Assembly: GCA_052171895.1 (NCBI GenBank)
Contig: JBQMRN010000001.1
Coordinates: 434,001-498,000 of the forward strand
Direction: 5' to 3'
From: Arsenophonus sp052171895
Lineage (GTDB): Bacteria > Pseudomonadota > Gammaproteobacteria > Enterobacterales > Enterobacteriaceae
DNA length: 64,000 nucleotides
Made by a program: the position numbers and the translations under genes. Positions 1 through 10,723 of this stretch are shown here, piece after piece (position 1 is the first letter of the stretch; the number at the start of each line of letters is the position of its first letter). Below the pieces are notes generated by a model. The model was given only the letters and a program-made list of their open reading frames with translations, was not told where the DNA came from and did not search any database.

Positions 1-377
1 ATTAAGTTTTATGATGAATATTAGCTATTAATAATATTTTCTTATCACATATTTTATTAAAATAAATATGTTGTTTGTAGAGAATGATATTTGAATATAC
101 TAATTTTTTATAACTATAAACTTTAGTAAAAATCTATTATGTTAGTTATCAACATTTATAATAAAATGAAATCAAATAAAGTTTGATAATGTATCTGCTA
201 AACTTTTAAAGTTATTTGTTAAATAGGTAAGAGAAACTGGCTAATGGCTCAGCTTTATTTCTATAATTTATCAATGAATGCAGGTAAATTAATTTTACTA
301 CTTTACTACTTCACTACTTTAGTTTTCATATAATTATAATGAACGGGTAATGAATACGTTTATTTTCACTCACCGTG
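1..377. other. AT-rich gene-free stretch
   Basis: I see no gene, RNA or mobile-element match here on either strand. The stretch is very AT-rich and stops at the right-end inverted repeat of the first IS256 remnant. Confidence 0.5.
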
Positions 378-1210
378 GAGTTATTAGCAAATCTGGTGTA
401 TGATGATCAAAGCTAGATACGCTACGCTTTGATGCTTTATGAATTTGTTCTTCATCCTTAAATTAGATGAAGTTTACCACCAACCAGGCTCACAGCAGGT
501 TAAATCCTCTTAAGCTAGTTTCAGCTTTTTTGAGTAAATAGGAGTAGATTAAATAGCATTGAAAGGGTTATTTTTCTCGAACCACAGTTCTGCGAGTCGG
601 CTTCCGTAGCTATCATAAGTGATGTAAAAGCCAATTCAATTGAATTCATTATTCTTATTGACGCCAAGTGCCTCTGACAGGAGGCATTGTAGAATGCCAG
701 TAATTCTTCTCGATCTTTCTCCACCTTCTTCATCGCTGCAGGATACTTCGCTAGAAAACCTTGACAACAAAACATCAAGGGCTTTATTAGCGGCATTGCA
801 GCTTTCTTGATAGTCAGATCTCTCCCGCAGCTAAGCATTAACTTTCGGTTACATGTGAACTCAGCATATTAGCTGTTTTGTGTACCCAACAAGGTTGGTG
901 CTGCATGTTTGGGAATATCTTTGCCATTTACATTCCAAAACTAATGGCACTGTCTCTCGTAGCAAGCTTGAAAGATAAGGTTAAGCTACGTGCTCGTAGG
1001 CTATTTAAGAAGTTCTGCTCATTTCGTTTCTAACTCTTGATAACCGTCTTCGCCAAGAACGAGCTCCTTAAGTCCATGATCACTGATACCGATAATGATC
1101 AGCAGGGATCACAGCAGGCAAAGGCAATCATCTTTCCTGACAGGACTGTATATGCCATTGCTCAAGAAATAAACATAGTGCGTATTGCTTAAATCAGCCA
1201 GGTAGAAAGG
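378..1210 (-). mobile_element. IS256-family remnant, copy 1 (3' half only)
   Basis: This is the C-terminal half of a Mutator/IS256 transposase in broken frames. Readable pieces include FLAKYPAAMKKVEKDREEL and NCGSRKITLSMLF, which recur in nine other copies in this window. It begins with the right-end inverted repeat (GAGTTATTAGCAAATCTGGT at 378). It is cut off near 1210, where the N-terminal half should continue. It cannot encode a functional transposase. Confidence 0.85.
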
Positions 1211-1289
1211 TCATTTAATTACTCATAGCATAGTTTAATTTTTTAGCAAGAATGTTTAAATTTTAGATATAATGAGGGAAAAGTTGCTG

Positions 1290-1570
1290 TTTGATCGGTG
1301 GATCAGGGATGGTAGGATGGTTAATTAAGGAAGATACGGTATCGGTAATGTAGGCTTCAACAATCAAAGCATCATATTGATTGAGTTTGTTTATTAGAGC
1401 TTGAGGTAGCGGAAATATATTTTTTCTGGTTATATGAATGCTACCAATGAAATGCAGGTTAATATTTCCGGCCAGGCTAATGTTATAGAGAGGATAAATA
1501 TAATATTTAGTCTGATTGGCAACTAAATAATTTTTTAGCCTAGAGATATAATATAGGCTCTATACTATTT
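1290..1570 (-). pseudogene. ybaP: ybaP (TraB/GumN-family) N-terminal remnant
   Basis: Reverse-strand translation of about 1310-1491 gives one clean stretch containing NINLHFIGSIHITRKNI and QYDALIVEAYI. This matches the N-terminal third of the E. coli YbaP/GumN family (HLIGSIHMG ... ADALIVEA), a family of uncertain, protease-like function. Weaker similarity to the first 25 residues continues to about 1570. The C-terminal two thirds are absent; the sequence ends near IS256 copy 1. No open frame of gene length survives, so I call it a truncated pseudogene. Confidence 0.7.
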
Positions 1571-1663
1571 TGCATTTCCCCTTCGTAAAATTGTTCATTA
1601 CCAGTTTATAATGGATTAGCGGTTTTTTAATCACCGAGTACAGGACTTTCTATGTTTTCTATA

Positions 1664-1694
1664 AAAACGGTAACTGAATTTTAGTCACCGTTTT
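1664..1694. terminator. Hairpin, possible terminator
   Basis: There is a 12-bp inverted repeat with one mismatch (AAAACGGTAACT / AGTCACCGTTTT) around a 7-nt loop. The A/T-rich ends could act as a U-tract in either direction. The gene it served is not identifiable. Confidence 0.4.
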
Positions 1695-1852
1695 GCTAAC
1701 TGAATAACTGGTAGATAATAATTTATTGTTTAGCTATCCCTTCTAGGAAGATAGTATGTTTTTTCAAGAATTCAGGTTATAACTTTATAAAAAGTAACTA
1801 TCGTTGCCAGAAATAATGACTCAGAAAAATTAACTAAGCAGATAAGAATTCG

Positions 1853-3278
1853 AGTTATGTTAATTTCTTGTGTATGGGATTTCGGAGATGCTGGTGTATT
1901 CTTTGATTAATTTTATAAATAATTTCTCTATTATAGAGATGATATTGCCATGAAAAGTCTATCTTACAGTACAGGTATCCGTGAAATTTGATATTACCAG
2001 TGATCTCTTGTATACACTTATCCGTAATGGTGCCAAGAAGCTAATAGCTATCGTCGGTGATGCTTATAGCTCGAATCCCATGCTGCGACAACATGATAAG
2101 TGCTGTCTTGTCGCGTGGCGTCTACCCATGTCCGTCATCCGTAACGGTTATTTACTACAGCGAATTCATACAGCCAGGTATGAGCGATATTGAGATTAAA
2201 GTCTCTAAGATTAGGGGGGAAACGAAGCGGCAACGGAATATGCTTCAACAGCTTGTTACTACCGACTTATCTTAAGCGTATAAAAAGCGTCAAAGAGTTG
2301 CTACTATGACTATAAATAGTGAGAGGGAGAATAATCTACTTATAATTTTCACGAGCCCTGGGAGGCACCAAGCCCCCTTTATGGTGAAAAGCATATGGTC
2401 TCTCTGCCAAAGTACCATCAGCTGAGTAAGATAGAAATGGCTTGAAGAGCACAGCTAATCGTACCTGTGGAATTTAAGCAATACGCGCTACGTTTATTTC
2501 TTGGCCGATGGCATATTACATCCTGTCAAGCAAGATAATTCTCTTTTTCCTCCTGGTGTCATTATCGGTGTCACTTAGCATGAGCGTAAGTGATCTCGTT
2601 GCGCTTAAAGATGCTTATCTAGAATCATAAGCCAAGTAGGCTGAACTTATCAATACCATGCGAGTCGCTAGAGCTTAACCGTATCTCTCAGACTTGCTAC
2701 TGGAGATAGTGTCCTTGGGTTTTGGAATGTAATGGCAAAGATATTCCAGGACATGCGCAGCACTAACGCTGTTGAACATAAGCAGCTAATATGCTGGCTT
2801 CACTCCTTAAAAGCATATAACCAAAAGTTAAAACTGATCTGCGGAAGTTCTGCTTAGCAGAAAGCTGTGATACCGCTAATAAAGCTTTTGATGTTTTTGT
2901 TGGTAAGGTTTTCAGCAAAGTATCCTGTAGTGATGAAGAAGCTGAATGAAGATCGAGAAGAACTGCTGGTATTATCCGACTTCCAGTCAGAGAACACTTG
3001 ACGTCAATAAGAACGACAAATTCGATTGAATCGCCTTTCCTGACAGTGGAGGCTATTAAGCCGATACGATAAGAACTGTAGTTCGAGAAAAACAACACTT
3101 TCAATGGTATTTAAGCTCCTCCCGTCTGCTAAGAAAAGCTGGAACCAGCTAATGGGATTTGACTTGCTGATCCTGGTACTAAAATAAACAACCTCTAATT
3201 TAAGGAGGGAGAAAAGATTCATGAAGTATTAAAGCGTAAGGTATCCTGACCGTCATACAGCAGATTTACTAATAACTC
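1853..3278 (+). mobile_element. IS256-family remnant, copy 2 (near full length)
   Basis: About 1.43 kb lies between a left end (GAGTTATG at 1853) and a right end (AATAACTC at 3278), the degenerate inverted repeats shared by the copies here. The transposase is spread over all frames. It begins near the conserved MKSL(S/P)Y start, passes the catalytic DGI region and the C..H.CWVHK region, and ends with the GSRKTTLS-like C-terminus. Multiple indels and stops show it is dead. Confidence 0.85.
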
Positions 3279-3889
3279 ATAAAATTATCCCAAAAGGACT
3301 TAACAAATTATCCGTTCTTATTACTAAATAATTTTAAATAAAAAAGACTAAGATATGTGAGTTGGGGAAAACACAAGAGAAATGTCTGCTTAGCCACATC
3401 CAATAACAATGACGCTACCAAAAAAAAATTCAAAAAGTAATGGCTTTCTGATTAACATTCATATTTAAGAAATCATAGCGCTTGCTGACATAATGAAGCA
3501 CGAATGTAACCATTCGTGCTTCATTATTGCTTGTTATGCAGGAATTAAGTACATGAGTATGTGTATTTTTCAAAAAGCTAAAATTTTTATATCTATATAA
3601 TAAGGTTTAAGGAGTTTTTAAATAAATATGAATGACGAGATTCTTTTAACTCATCATCTAGCAGCTCTTTTAAAAAGTTTAGTCAAGAGAGTCAGGGAAT
3701 TAATTAAAAAGAGTTAGTTATTCGCGCCCCCTAGCCCCCCTAGAAGGGGAAAAATAAATGAAGGATCTTATGAAACACTTAACTTCTCCTGTGTTGTATA
3801 TATGCATCAATTATATCAGAATATCAACGTGAAAGCTAATTGTCGTAATAAATCAAAACAGAGGTTTAAAACATGTCAATTAAATTATG
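3279..3889. other. Intergenic stretch with a 28-codon open frame
   Basis: Apart from the hairpin at 3492-3525, I see only a short open frame at 3630-3716 (begins MNDEILLTHHLAALL, 28 codons, preceded by AAGGAG). I cannot assign it. It lies just upstream of a phage integrase pseudogene, so it may be a residue of the same integrated element. A C-rich run (GCGCCCCCTAGCCCCCCTAG) lies near 3724. Confidence 0.35.
3492..3525. terminator. Perfect 15-bp hairpin, probable bidirectional terminator
   Basis: AATGAAGCACGAATG pairs perfectly with CATTCGTGCTTCATT around a TAAC loop. The U-tract is weak (ATTATTGCTT). It resembles enterobacterial intrinsic terminators, but the gene it served has been lost. Confidence 0.5.
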
Positions 3890-4975
3890 AGCCAATGTCT
3901 GCTACTATGATTTCGTTTCGGCAAGCGGTAAATAAATTAGATAGAATCTAAGTACAGCCGATAAATAATTAACACAAGAACCTCACGATAAACTTAAATC
4001 TAATATTTGGAAAATTGAATGTCTAGGTAAAGAGCCAGAGTGTATTTCTTCGAATAAGAGAGTGTTTTTGCTGGAAAAGGAAAAGCAACACAAGCAACAA
4101 TAGATAAAGATAAAATAAAAATTAAATTTTTGGTGCACTATTTTTAGGTTGAAAGATTAGTGAGATCACGAATAATGAATCTAAGAATATTATTTTAAGG
4201 ATGAAATAATAGAAGAGGTAAAGTGGTTTTCTCATTGCAATCATCAAGGTATGCGTAATTGACTTTTATTCCTGCCTTACTAAAAATAGCCTTAAATGAA
4301 TGGGGATGGTTAAAATATACTATATATAAAATATTCCCTAGACAATTAAGGATTAAGTGGCTTACAAAAGAGCAAGCCCATACCTTAATTGATAAGGTCG
4401 TTGATTATCTTAATCTGGTAATAACATTTGCGCTGGCGACGGGTTTACGAAGATCCAAGATTCTAAAATTATAATTCTCACAGCTTGATTTTGTTCGTAA
4501 AATTGCCTAGATTAATCTTGACTAGTTGAAAATTTTCACGTAATTAACGGTTTTGCTCAATGAGATACTCTGTCAGATGATCAATGATCAGATGGGTGGA
4601 TATTAACAAATATGGTTTTATCAGAGAGCGAAAATTAAATAGCGCTAATTGATATGCTACAAATGAGAACAAATGCTAACAAGGCATTTAAGTTACCCCT
4701 GATAAAAGCAGGGGTTGAAGGATTTTGATTTCATGATCTGAGGCATACACTTTGGCAAGTTTATTAAATCAATCTGATGTGTGTCCGCTCTCGCTCTATC
4801 TGCATTGCAAGATAGATGGAGGGTTGGAAAGTATACAAATAATTCAAAGATATGATTATTTATCCCATTAACATTTACAAAAGTACTATAAAATATTGAT
4901 GGGATACTGGGGTTTTATTTTACCAATATGGCATGAAAATTATATAAGATGTCATGAACGGTAACTCCTTGTTTT
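3890..4975 (+). pseudogene. Phage-type tyrosine integrase, pseudogene
   Basis: Conceptual translation across frames follows a P4/lambda-like integrase. The longest readable block (4259-4471) includes WLTKEQAHTLID and LVITFALATGLRRSKI, the region around the first catalytic Arg. Further on are the H-x-x-R neighbourhood (FHDL.HT, about 4728-4746) and a GGLESIQ / RYDYLSH block with the final His/Tyr region. Many stops and frameshifts make it non-functional. It points at the CCA end of a broken tRNA-Lys, as expected if the parent element integrated into that tRNA gene. Confidence 0.8.
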
Positions 4976-4983
4976 AATTATAT

Positions 4984-5043
4984 GGTCGTACAGGATTCAA
5001 ACCTATGAGCAATTGATTAAAAGTCAACTGCTCTACAGACCCT
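4984..5043 (-). pseudogene. tRNA-Lys(UUU) pseudogene, D-arm deleted
   Basis: The reverse complement contains the anticodon arm GTTGACTTTTAATCAATTG (anticodon UUU) and the T-arm of an enterobacterial tRNA-Lys. About 12 nt of the D-arm are missing between GGGTC and TAGAGCAG, and the 3' end lacks an encoded CCA (ACGACCATA). It lies directly downstream of tRNA-Val, matching the valUXY-lysV arrangement near gltX in E. coli. It cannot fold into a normal cloverleaf. Confidence 0.75.
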
Positions 5044-5102
5044 ATTAATAGCAAAACATATCATAAATAATTTAAACAAATAATGTTTTATTTTTGGATG
5101 AA

Positions 5103-5178
5103 TGGTGGGCGATACCAGATTTGAACTGATGACCCCCTCCTTGTAAGGGAGGTGCTCTGCCAACTGAGCTAATCGCCC
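5103..5178 (-). tRNA. tRNA-Val(UAC)
   Basis: This is a complete 76-nt tRNA including encoded CCA. The reverse complement starts GGGCGATTAGCTCAGTTGG and has anticodon loop CTTACAA (UAC). The acceptor arms GGGCGAT / ATCGCCC pair. It is nearly identical to E. coli valU-type genes. Its neighbours (a broken tRNA-Lys downstream, gltX divergent upstream) keep the E. coli valUXY-lysV/gltX order. Confidence 0.95.
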
Positions 5179-5194
5179 GTTGTGATGGAGGTGT

Positions 5195-5222
5195 ATTATA
5201 TGGATAGTTCTGTATGAGTCAA
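5195..5222 (-). promoter_or_regulatory. Sigma-70 promoter of tRNA-Val
   Basis: On the minus strand a TTGACT (-35, 5217-5222) is followed after 16 nt by a perfect TATAAT (-10, 5195-5200). The -10 ends about 16 nt before the mature 5' end of tRNA-Val. Position and quality fit a tRNA promoter. Confidence 0.65.
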
Positions 5223-5483
5223 TGATTTTTCAAATGAAAATATTTAGTCGTTGCAAAATCAAGTAATATGCACCTAATATTATCAACAAAAAAATTTTTT
5301 AAATTTTATCTAGTTTAGATCTTATTTAGTTAGATTAACTGTTTAGAGCTAAATTAGCAAAATAAAATATTAATATTTTGCTAACAACAGCATTGAGGAA
5401 TTAAATTGCAGTAATAAAATAACCAACTGTAAATTTATCACTGATTAGATTCAATATAAAAAAAGATGATTAAGGTAATCCTA

Positions 5484-6905
5484 ATGAATAAAATAAAAAC
5501 TCGTTTTGCACCAAGTCCAACAGGTTATCTTCACGTTGGCGGCGCTCGTACTGCACTATATTCATGGCTTTATAGTCGACATAATAACGGCGTGTTTGTG
5601 TTACGTATTGAAGACACCGATCTTGAGCGCTCAACACAAGAAGTCATTGATGCCATAATGGATGGGATGAATTGGTTAAGTTTAAATTGGGATGAAGGTC
5701 CTTACTATCAAACTAGACGCTTCGACCGTTATCATGCTGTTATCGATCAAATGCTTACCGTAGGGACAGCTTATCGCTGTTACTGTTCTAAAACACGGTT
5801 AGATAATTTACGTGAAAAACAGATGGCTAGAGGCGAAAAACCACGTTACGATGGCTGTTGCCGCTCGCATCTTCATAATCATACACCTAATGAACCTCAC
5901 GTAGTGCGCTTTCGTAATCCCCAGGAAGGCTCTGTTATTTTTGAAGACCAAATTCGTGGCAAAATTGAATTTAGTAATCTTGAGCTAGATGATCTCATCA
6001 TACGCCGCACCGATGCCTCTCCTACCTATAATTTCTGTGTAGTTATTGATGACTGGGATATGAAAATCACCCATGTGATCCGTGGTGAAGATCATATTAA
6101 TAATACCCCACGACAAATTAATATATTAACTGCTCTTGGTGCGCCAATACCTGTATATGCGCATGTTTCAATGATATTGGGTGATGATGGTAAAAAATTA
6201 TCTAAGCGTCATGGAGCAGTTAGTATAATGCAATACCGTGATGACGGTTATCTACCAGAAGCCTTATTAAACTATTTGGTTCGTCTAGGATGGTCCCACG
6301 GCGATCAAGAAATTTTTAACCGCGAGGAAATGATTAGTTATTTTTCCTTAAATGCGATTAATAAATCTAGTACTACCTTTGATAGTGATAAATTATTATG
6401 GCTAAATCATCATTATATCAATTCATTACCTGTTGAATATGTTGCTATTCATTTAGCATGGCACATTAAACAGCAAGGCATTGATGCCAAAATTGGGCCA
6501 AGCTTAGCAGATTTAGTCAAGCTTCTCGGTGAACGCTATAAGACATTAAAAGAAATAGCTTGTTCATGTCACTATTTTTATCAGGATTTTGTTAAATTCG
6601 ACAGGGACGCCGCTAAAAAATATTTATCTCCGATAGCGCGGTTACCATTAGAAACCGTACGGGCAAAATTGGCTACTATTAGCGAGTGGACATGTAAAAA
6701 TGTTCATAAGGCAATTGAAGCAACGGCTACACAACTAGAAATTGGGATGGGCAAAGTGGGGATGCCTCTGCGGGTCGCTGTGACAGGAATAGGCCAATCA
6801 CCTAGTGTTGACGCCACTGTACATGCTATTGGTAAAAATCGTTCATTAAAACGCATTAATAAAGCTTTGGTTTATATTAATGAGCATGAAAATAGTATTA
6901 GGTAA
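5484..6905 (+). CDS. gltX: Glutamate--tRNA ligase
   Basis: GltX charges tRNA-Glu with glutamate in the cytoplasm. The protein has about 473 residues, like E. coli GltX (471). It shows the class I signatures PTGYLHVGGART near the N-terminus (HIGH-type motif) and DGKKLSKRHGA (KMSKS-type motif) near residue 240. It also has CYC and GCCRSH cysteine/histidine clusters typical of the zinc-binding insert. An in-frame ATG lies 18 nt upstream, but the ATG at 5484 aligns with the family start (MNKIKTRFAPSPTG) and has AAGG 8 nt before it. It is flanked by tRNA-Val and tRNA-Ala as in E. coli. No frameshift; almost certainly functional and essential. Confidence 0.97.
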   Translation: MNKIKTRFAPSPTGYLHVGGARTALYSWLYSRHNNGVFVLRIEDTDLERSTQEVIDAIMDGMNWLSLNWDEGPYYQTRRFDRYHAVIDQMLTVGTAYRCYCSKTRLDNLREKQMARGEKPRYDGCCRSHLHNHTPNEPHVVRFRNPQEGSVIFEDQIRGKIEFSNLELDDLIIRRTDASPTYNFCVVIDDWDMKITHVIRGEDHINNTPRQINILTALGAPIPVYAHVSMILGDDGKKLSKRHGAVSIMQYRDDGYLPEALLNYLVRLGWSHGDQEIFNREEMISYFSLNAINKSSTTFDSDKLLWLNHHYINSLPVEYVAIHLAWHIKQQGIDAKIGPSLADLVKLLGERYKTLKEIACSCHYFYQDFVKFDRDAAKKYLSPIARLPLETVRAKLATISEWTCKNVHKAIEATATQLEIGMGKVGMPLRVAVTGIGQSPSVDATVHAIGKNRSLKRINKALVYINEHENSIR

Positions 6906-7013
6906 TAAAATTAGATTAATATAATAGGGACAATATTATTAGTGTATCTTTTTTCTTTATACCAGGTTTTATAAATATTTTCAACGATTAAGCACTATTT
7001 TCTTATTAATCAA

Positions 7014-7043
7014 TTGACATTCTTATTCATCTTGGCATATAAT
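7014..7043 (+). promoter_or_regulatory. Consensus sigma-70 promoter of tRNA-Ala
   Basis: A perfect TTGACA (7014-7019) and perfect TATAAT (7038-7043) are separated by 18 nt. They lie 25 nt before the mature 5' end of tRNA-Ala. The discriminator is AT-rich, lacking the GC-rich block typical of stringently controlled stable-RNA promoters. Confidence 0.8.
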
Positions 7044-7068
7044 AAAAAATTTTAATCGACTTTATAAG

Positions 7069-7144
<76 letters not shown>

Positions 7145-7349
7145 AATTTAAATTCCAGTCAAGTACATTTAAATTGAGATCAAAACCTCTCTTTTTTATT
7201 TATAAAAAGAGAAGGGCATAATGGTATTAGCTATATCGATCAGATCCTGTTTTTTACAGGCAGAATTCCAGTATATTGGTTGAATATGGCTAGAGCAAAA
7301 CGTGATAATTATTAATTAAGAAAAATGCCGCTTTGAAAAACACAATTAA

Positions 7350-8330
7350 ATTATTATAAAACTAATTCCATTATTGCTGCCGATAAGAAGCTGAGTAGCA
7401 TGGAACAATATAATAATCTTAAGGCAAAACTAGAAATAACATTTCCCTGCTTTTCATTGAACCCTTTTATTGCTCTTGCATCAATGCCTATTAATGAAAT
7501 AGTTAGCAAAGAAATTAAAAATCAACAAAATCTTCACTGAACAGGGGGAGAATTCAACAGCAATTTGCTTCAAATGTATGCATAGCGATAAATTTATTAG
7601 ACACTAATTTTGTGGCCATAATAGCATCCACTTTAAGTGGATCTTCAGCAAGATATACAAAAATCTAAGCTAATGGATAAAACAGGTAGCCTAAACAATA
7701 CTGAAAGCTTATTTTTATCACTGTACTGAAAATGGCAGTGATTCAGGCAATTATCAGAATAAACCCTATCAACATTGCCACTATAATCAAAGAAATTTTA
7801 AAATCAGCTAGAATATATTCGCCTAATGTTTCAAAAAACTTTGTCCATTATGAAGATAATAGACTTGAATATCTTCTTCATCAACTGAATAGGGATTAAT
7901 TAAGGATAGGATAATAAATATACTAAACATATTCATAATCAGCGTCGGCAGAGAGATACTTAGGATCAAGAATTCCAATATAAATAAGTGTCGACAATCG
8001 GCATAGAAACCGTCGACATAGTTGTTGCCGTCATTATATACATAGGGCGTTTAGACATTCGATTCAATATATCTTTATAAGCTATAAATTTTCTGACTGA
8101 GCAAGAATTAATGAATTGACCACATTAAAAGATTCTAGCTTTCCCATACCATTTACTTTAGCCAGTAATATTTCTATTATTTTAATAATAAAAGGTAGTA
8201 CTTTGATATATTGTAGGATGCCAATTAATATTGAAAAATAATTGGATATATAATACCAGTCAAGAGAAGGTAGCGAGATTTGCATCCATGATGCAATAAA
8301 ATAGAAAATTGGTTCCAGCTGCTGCACATA
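7350..8330 (-). pseudogene. nupC: nupC nucleoside/H+ symporter, pseudogene
   Basis: NupC is an inner-membrane concentrative nucleoside transporter. An 81-codon open piece at 8082-8327 contains GILQYIKVLPFIIKI and LLAKVNGMGKLESFN, matching the E. coli NupC signature region. After a frameshift, FIAYKDILNRMSKRPM and MTATTMSTVSMPIV continue the match. ISLIGIDARAIKGFNEKQGN and the C-terminal SSFALRLLYCS follow near 7385-7500. The first 80 or so residues are missing, next to IS481 debris. nupC is near gltX in E. coli too. Non-functional. Confidence 0.85.
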
Positions 8331-8335
8331 AACTA

Positions 8336-8590
8336 ATTGTTGGTCCAGTATTTTACTGGATAGCGTGCATCGCGGCGTACAGCCCTATTTATGCCAAGAT
8401 AGCTACTGATAGATATAGTTGATGGAAAATATCATGATGATGAGCATCCATCCTCTCAGGTAACTACAGAAGACCTAAAATCGTGGAGCTGCTCTTCAGG
8501 GAGGCAAAGAGCCTGAATTTACTTTTGCTAAGCGTTATGGGATATCCGAACTTACCGTTGCTAAAGGACAAAATGATAAAAATCTCTTCT
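8336..8590 (+). mobile_element. IS481-family remnant (5' end)
   Basis: This is the N-terminal end of an IS481-type transposase, frameshifted: the TTPKI.AALQASKEP.. block, then FAKRYGISELTVAK, the helix-turn-helix region. The same sequence occurs at 41.4 kb, 55.3 kb and 59.2 kb. The left end (TTGGTCCAGTATTTTAC) corresponds to the terminal repeat of the near-complete copy. It is truncated where IS1595 sequence begins. Confidence 0.7.
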
Positions 8591-8905
8591 ACTGTCTGAA
8601 GAATTTTTGCTACAGAGTTTGCTATGAAAAAGCAAATAGCCATACAGATCAAAAAGACTATTTCCTCGCTCCCTATCAACATAAGCTGTATATGATTAAT
8701 TGGCTCGAAATAATCTGTTAGATAATGTGGATTTATGTATTGAAGCAACTTATTCCAATTTATTCTGCTCATATTATTACAGTGAAGATGTTATCTGCTT
8801 GGGACATTTATTAGGGTTATAGCGATATCGTTGTAGAATCCACGATTCTAGGAAAACATTTAATAATATTAGTAGAAGTTCTCTGGCGAAACTACATCAG
8901 AACGT
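8591..8905 (+). mobile_element. IS1595-family remnant (5' fragment)
   Basis: About 300 bp align with the 5' third of the IS1595-type copies at 24.0 kb and 58.0 kb, including the start region ATGAAAAAGCAAATAGCCAT. Both ends are truncated, between IS481 and IS91 fragments. No usable frame remains. Confidence 0.65.
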
Positions 8906-9321
8906 AGCTTACTATGATATGAGTGGTGTGCAGCTACTACCCTACGCTCCTTCTAGGAAGTTCATGATCTGAATACTATTTTATACTTTGCGATATGTTA
9001 ATTTTTTAGGAATTTATTCAAATGGCTCGGAATAAATCTCCTAAAAAAATCTAAAGCAAGTAAATCAGGTACTTTAACACGCGACTTCAGGTGTAAAACT
9101 GCCTGTTTATCCAAAGCCTTTTATGAGATCTCCATCTAAAAATTAATGATAATAGATCGAGTGAATTTTTTATGATACAAAAATAGCATACAGTAGTGCG
9201 TGCAACCAACTCTCGGTCTCCGATTTTTCAAGACGTAAGTATTATCCGTCTCTGGTCATGATTATCTAGGATTTTTAGCAACGCCTCATACCAAGCCGAT
9301 GACGCTGGATACAACTGCATT
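8906..9321 (+). mobile_element. IS91-family remnant (5' fragment)
   Basis: This matches the 5' 400 bp of the longer IS91-like copies at 31.9 kb and 46.0 kb (AACGTAG..., TTCTAGGAAGTTCATGATCTGA, CCTAAAAAAATC). It stops at the left inverted repeat of IS256 copy 3. It contains no transposase catalytic region. Confidence 0.6.
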
Positions 9322-10641
9322 GAATTATGCTCAATTTTGATGTATGCAGGTTTCTGAAATAGTAGCGTATTTTGTTGATTGATTTCGTGAATGATTTCAA
9401 CAACAGAGAGATGATATGTCATGAAAAGTCTATCCTACAGGTAAACAGGTAGGTGCGAACCAAGATATTACCTCTGATCTCTTGCGTCAACTCATTTGTA
9501 ATGCTGACAGGTAGCTGATAACTCACCGACGTTGAGCCTGTGACCTCGGAGCTATACTTAGACAACATCCTGAACGCCGAGCCTTGTCGGCGGTGGCGTT
9601 ATGCCTGTCGTCCTATCTAAGGGTTATTTACCATAGCGAACCATATAGACAGGTATTGGGGATGTTGAGATTAAAGTGCCTAATGTCAGGGATCGCATCG
9701 ACAACGGAATATGCCTTAATAACTCGTTATTACCGTCTTATTATGAAGCGTGCAAAAAGCGTCGAAGTGTTGCTTGATATCATGGCTTGTACTTTTGCGA
9801 GACATCTTTCTCGCTAATTTTTACAAAGCTCTTGGTCGCTCTTTTCAGAGAAAATCACATGATTTTTCTATTAGATTACCATCAGCAGACTGAAAATAGC
9901 AATGGCTTGAAGAGCACTGTCAATGGGTGTGCAATGCTTGATTTAAGCGATACGCGCTACGTTTATTTTTGGGCGATAGGATTATAGTCATTTCAGGCAA
10001 AATAATTACCTTTCCTGCTGCTCATTATAGGCGTTACTGAGCATGGACATAAGGAGCGCTAGTTGCTGCAGTCGAAGATGCTTATCGAGAGTTAGAAGCA
10101 AACTTGCCAAAACTTCTTATAATAGCCTGCGAGTGGCCCAGCTTCATTCCACAAAGTCATACAACTGAAAGTTAAGGCTGAACCGAGAAAGCTTTGATTA
10201 GTAGAAATCCGTAATGCAACTAATAACGCCATTGATCTTTTGTTGGAAAAGTTTTCAGCGAAGTACCCTACAAGCGATGAAGAACATGGAGAAAGATCGA
10301 GAAGAAACTTCTAGAATTCTATGATTTTCCGTAAGCGCACTTGGTATTAAATAAGAACGACAAATCAGATTGAATTACCTTTTCTGACAGTAAGGCTACC
10401 GAAGCCGACGGACGACTTGCGAAGAACTGTGGTTTAAAAAAAGAAGCCTTTCAATGGTATTTAAAGTGCTCTCGTTTCTTTAGAAACGCTGGAAAGCAGC
10501 TAAGAATAGGATTTAACCAGCTGTGCTTGTAACTCTTGGTGATGATAAACAATCTCCAATTTAATGATAGAGAACAGATTCACGAAGCATCAGAGTAGAA
10601 TGTAGCTTGAATCGCCATACACCAAATTTTTTAATCATATC
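9322..10641 (+). mobile_element. IS256-family remnant, copy 3
   Basis: A full-span but internally shortened copy (about 1.32 kb). It runs from a degenerate left end (GAATTATGCTCAATTTTGAT) to a degenerate right end (CACCAAATTTTTTAATCATA). Readable pieces include the HLSVVEIIHEINQQNT antisense block and, on the plus strand, LDLSDTRYVYFWA. It abuts the pta terminator side of the pta-ackA block. Confidence 0.85.
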
Positions 10642-10671
10642 TTAAGCTTAGTTTTAATAAAATATTAAGTC

Positions 10672-10710
10672 AACAAAAAAGTTGAAGCCCATTGTATTTC
10701 AGCTTTTTTA
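10672..10710 (-). terminator. Intrinsic terminator of ackA-pta
   Basis: On the minus strand a 9-bp stem (AAAGCTGAA / TTCAACTTT, one G-U pair, 11-nt loop) is followed by a T-run, starting about 18 nt after the pta stop codon. Confidence 0.75.
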
Positions 10711-10723
10711 TTTAGCGAGAAAA

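Noticed and set aside
4984..5043. Functional tRNA-Lys
   Set aside because: About 12 nt of the D-arm are missing and the 3' end lacks CCA and proper acceptor pairing.
8464..8772. Minus-strand 102-codon frame with hydrophobic stretches as a new membrane protein
   Set aside because: It is antisense to an IS1595 fragment whose plus-strand sequence aligns with the other copies.
9584..9987. Two small plus-strand open frames as novel genes
   Set aside because: Both are frameshifted parts of an IS256 transposase (for example LSDTRYVYFWA), repeated in other copies.
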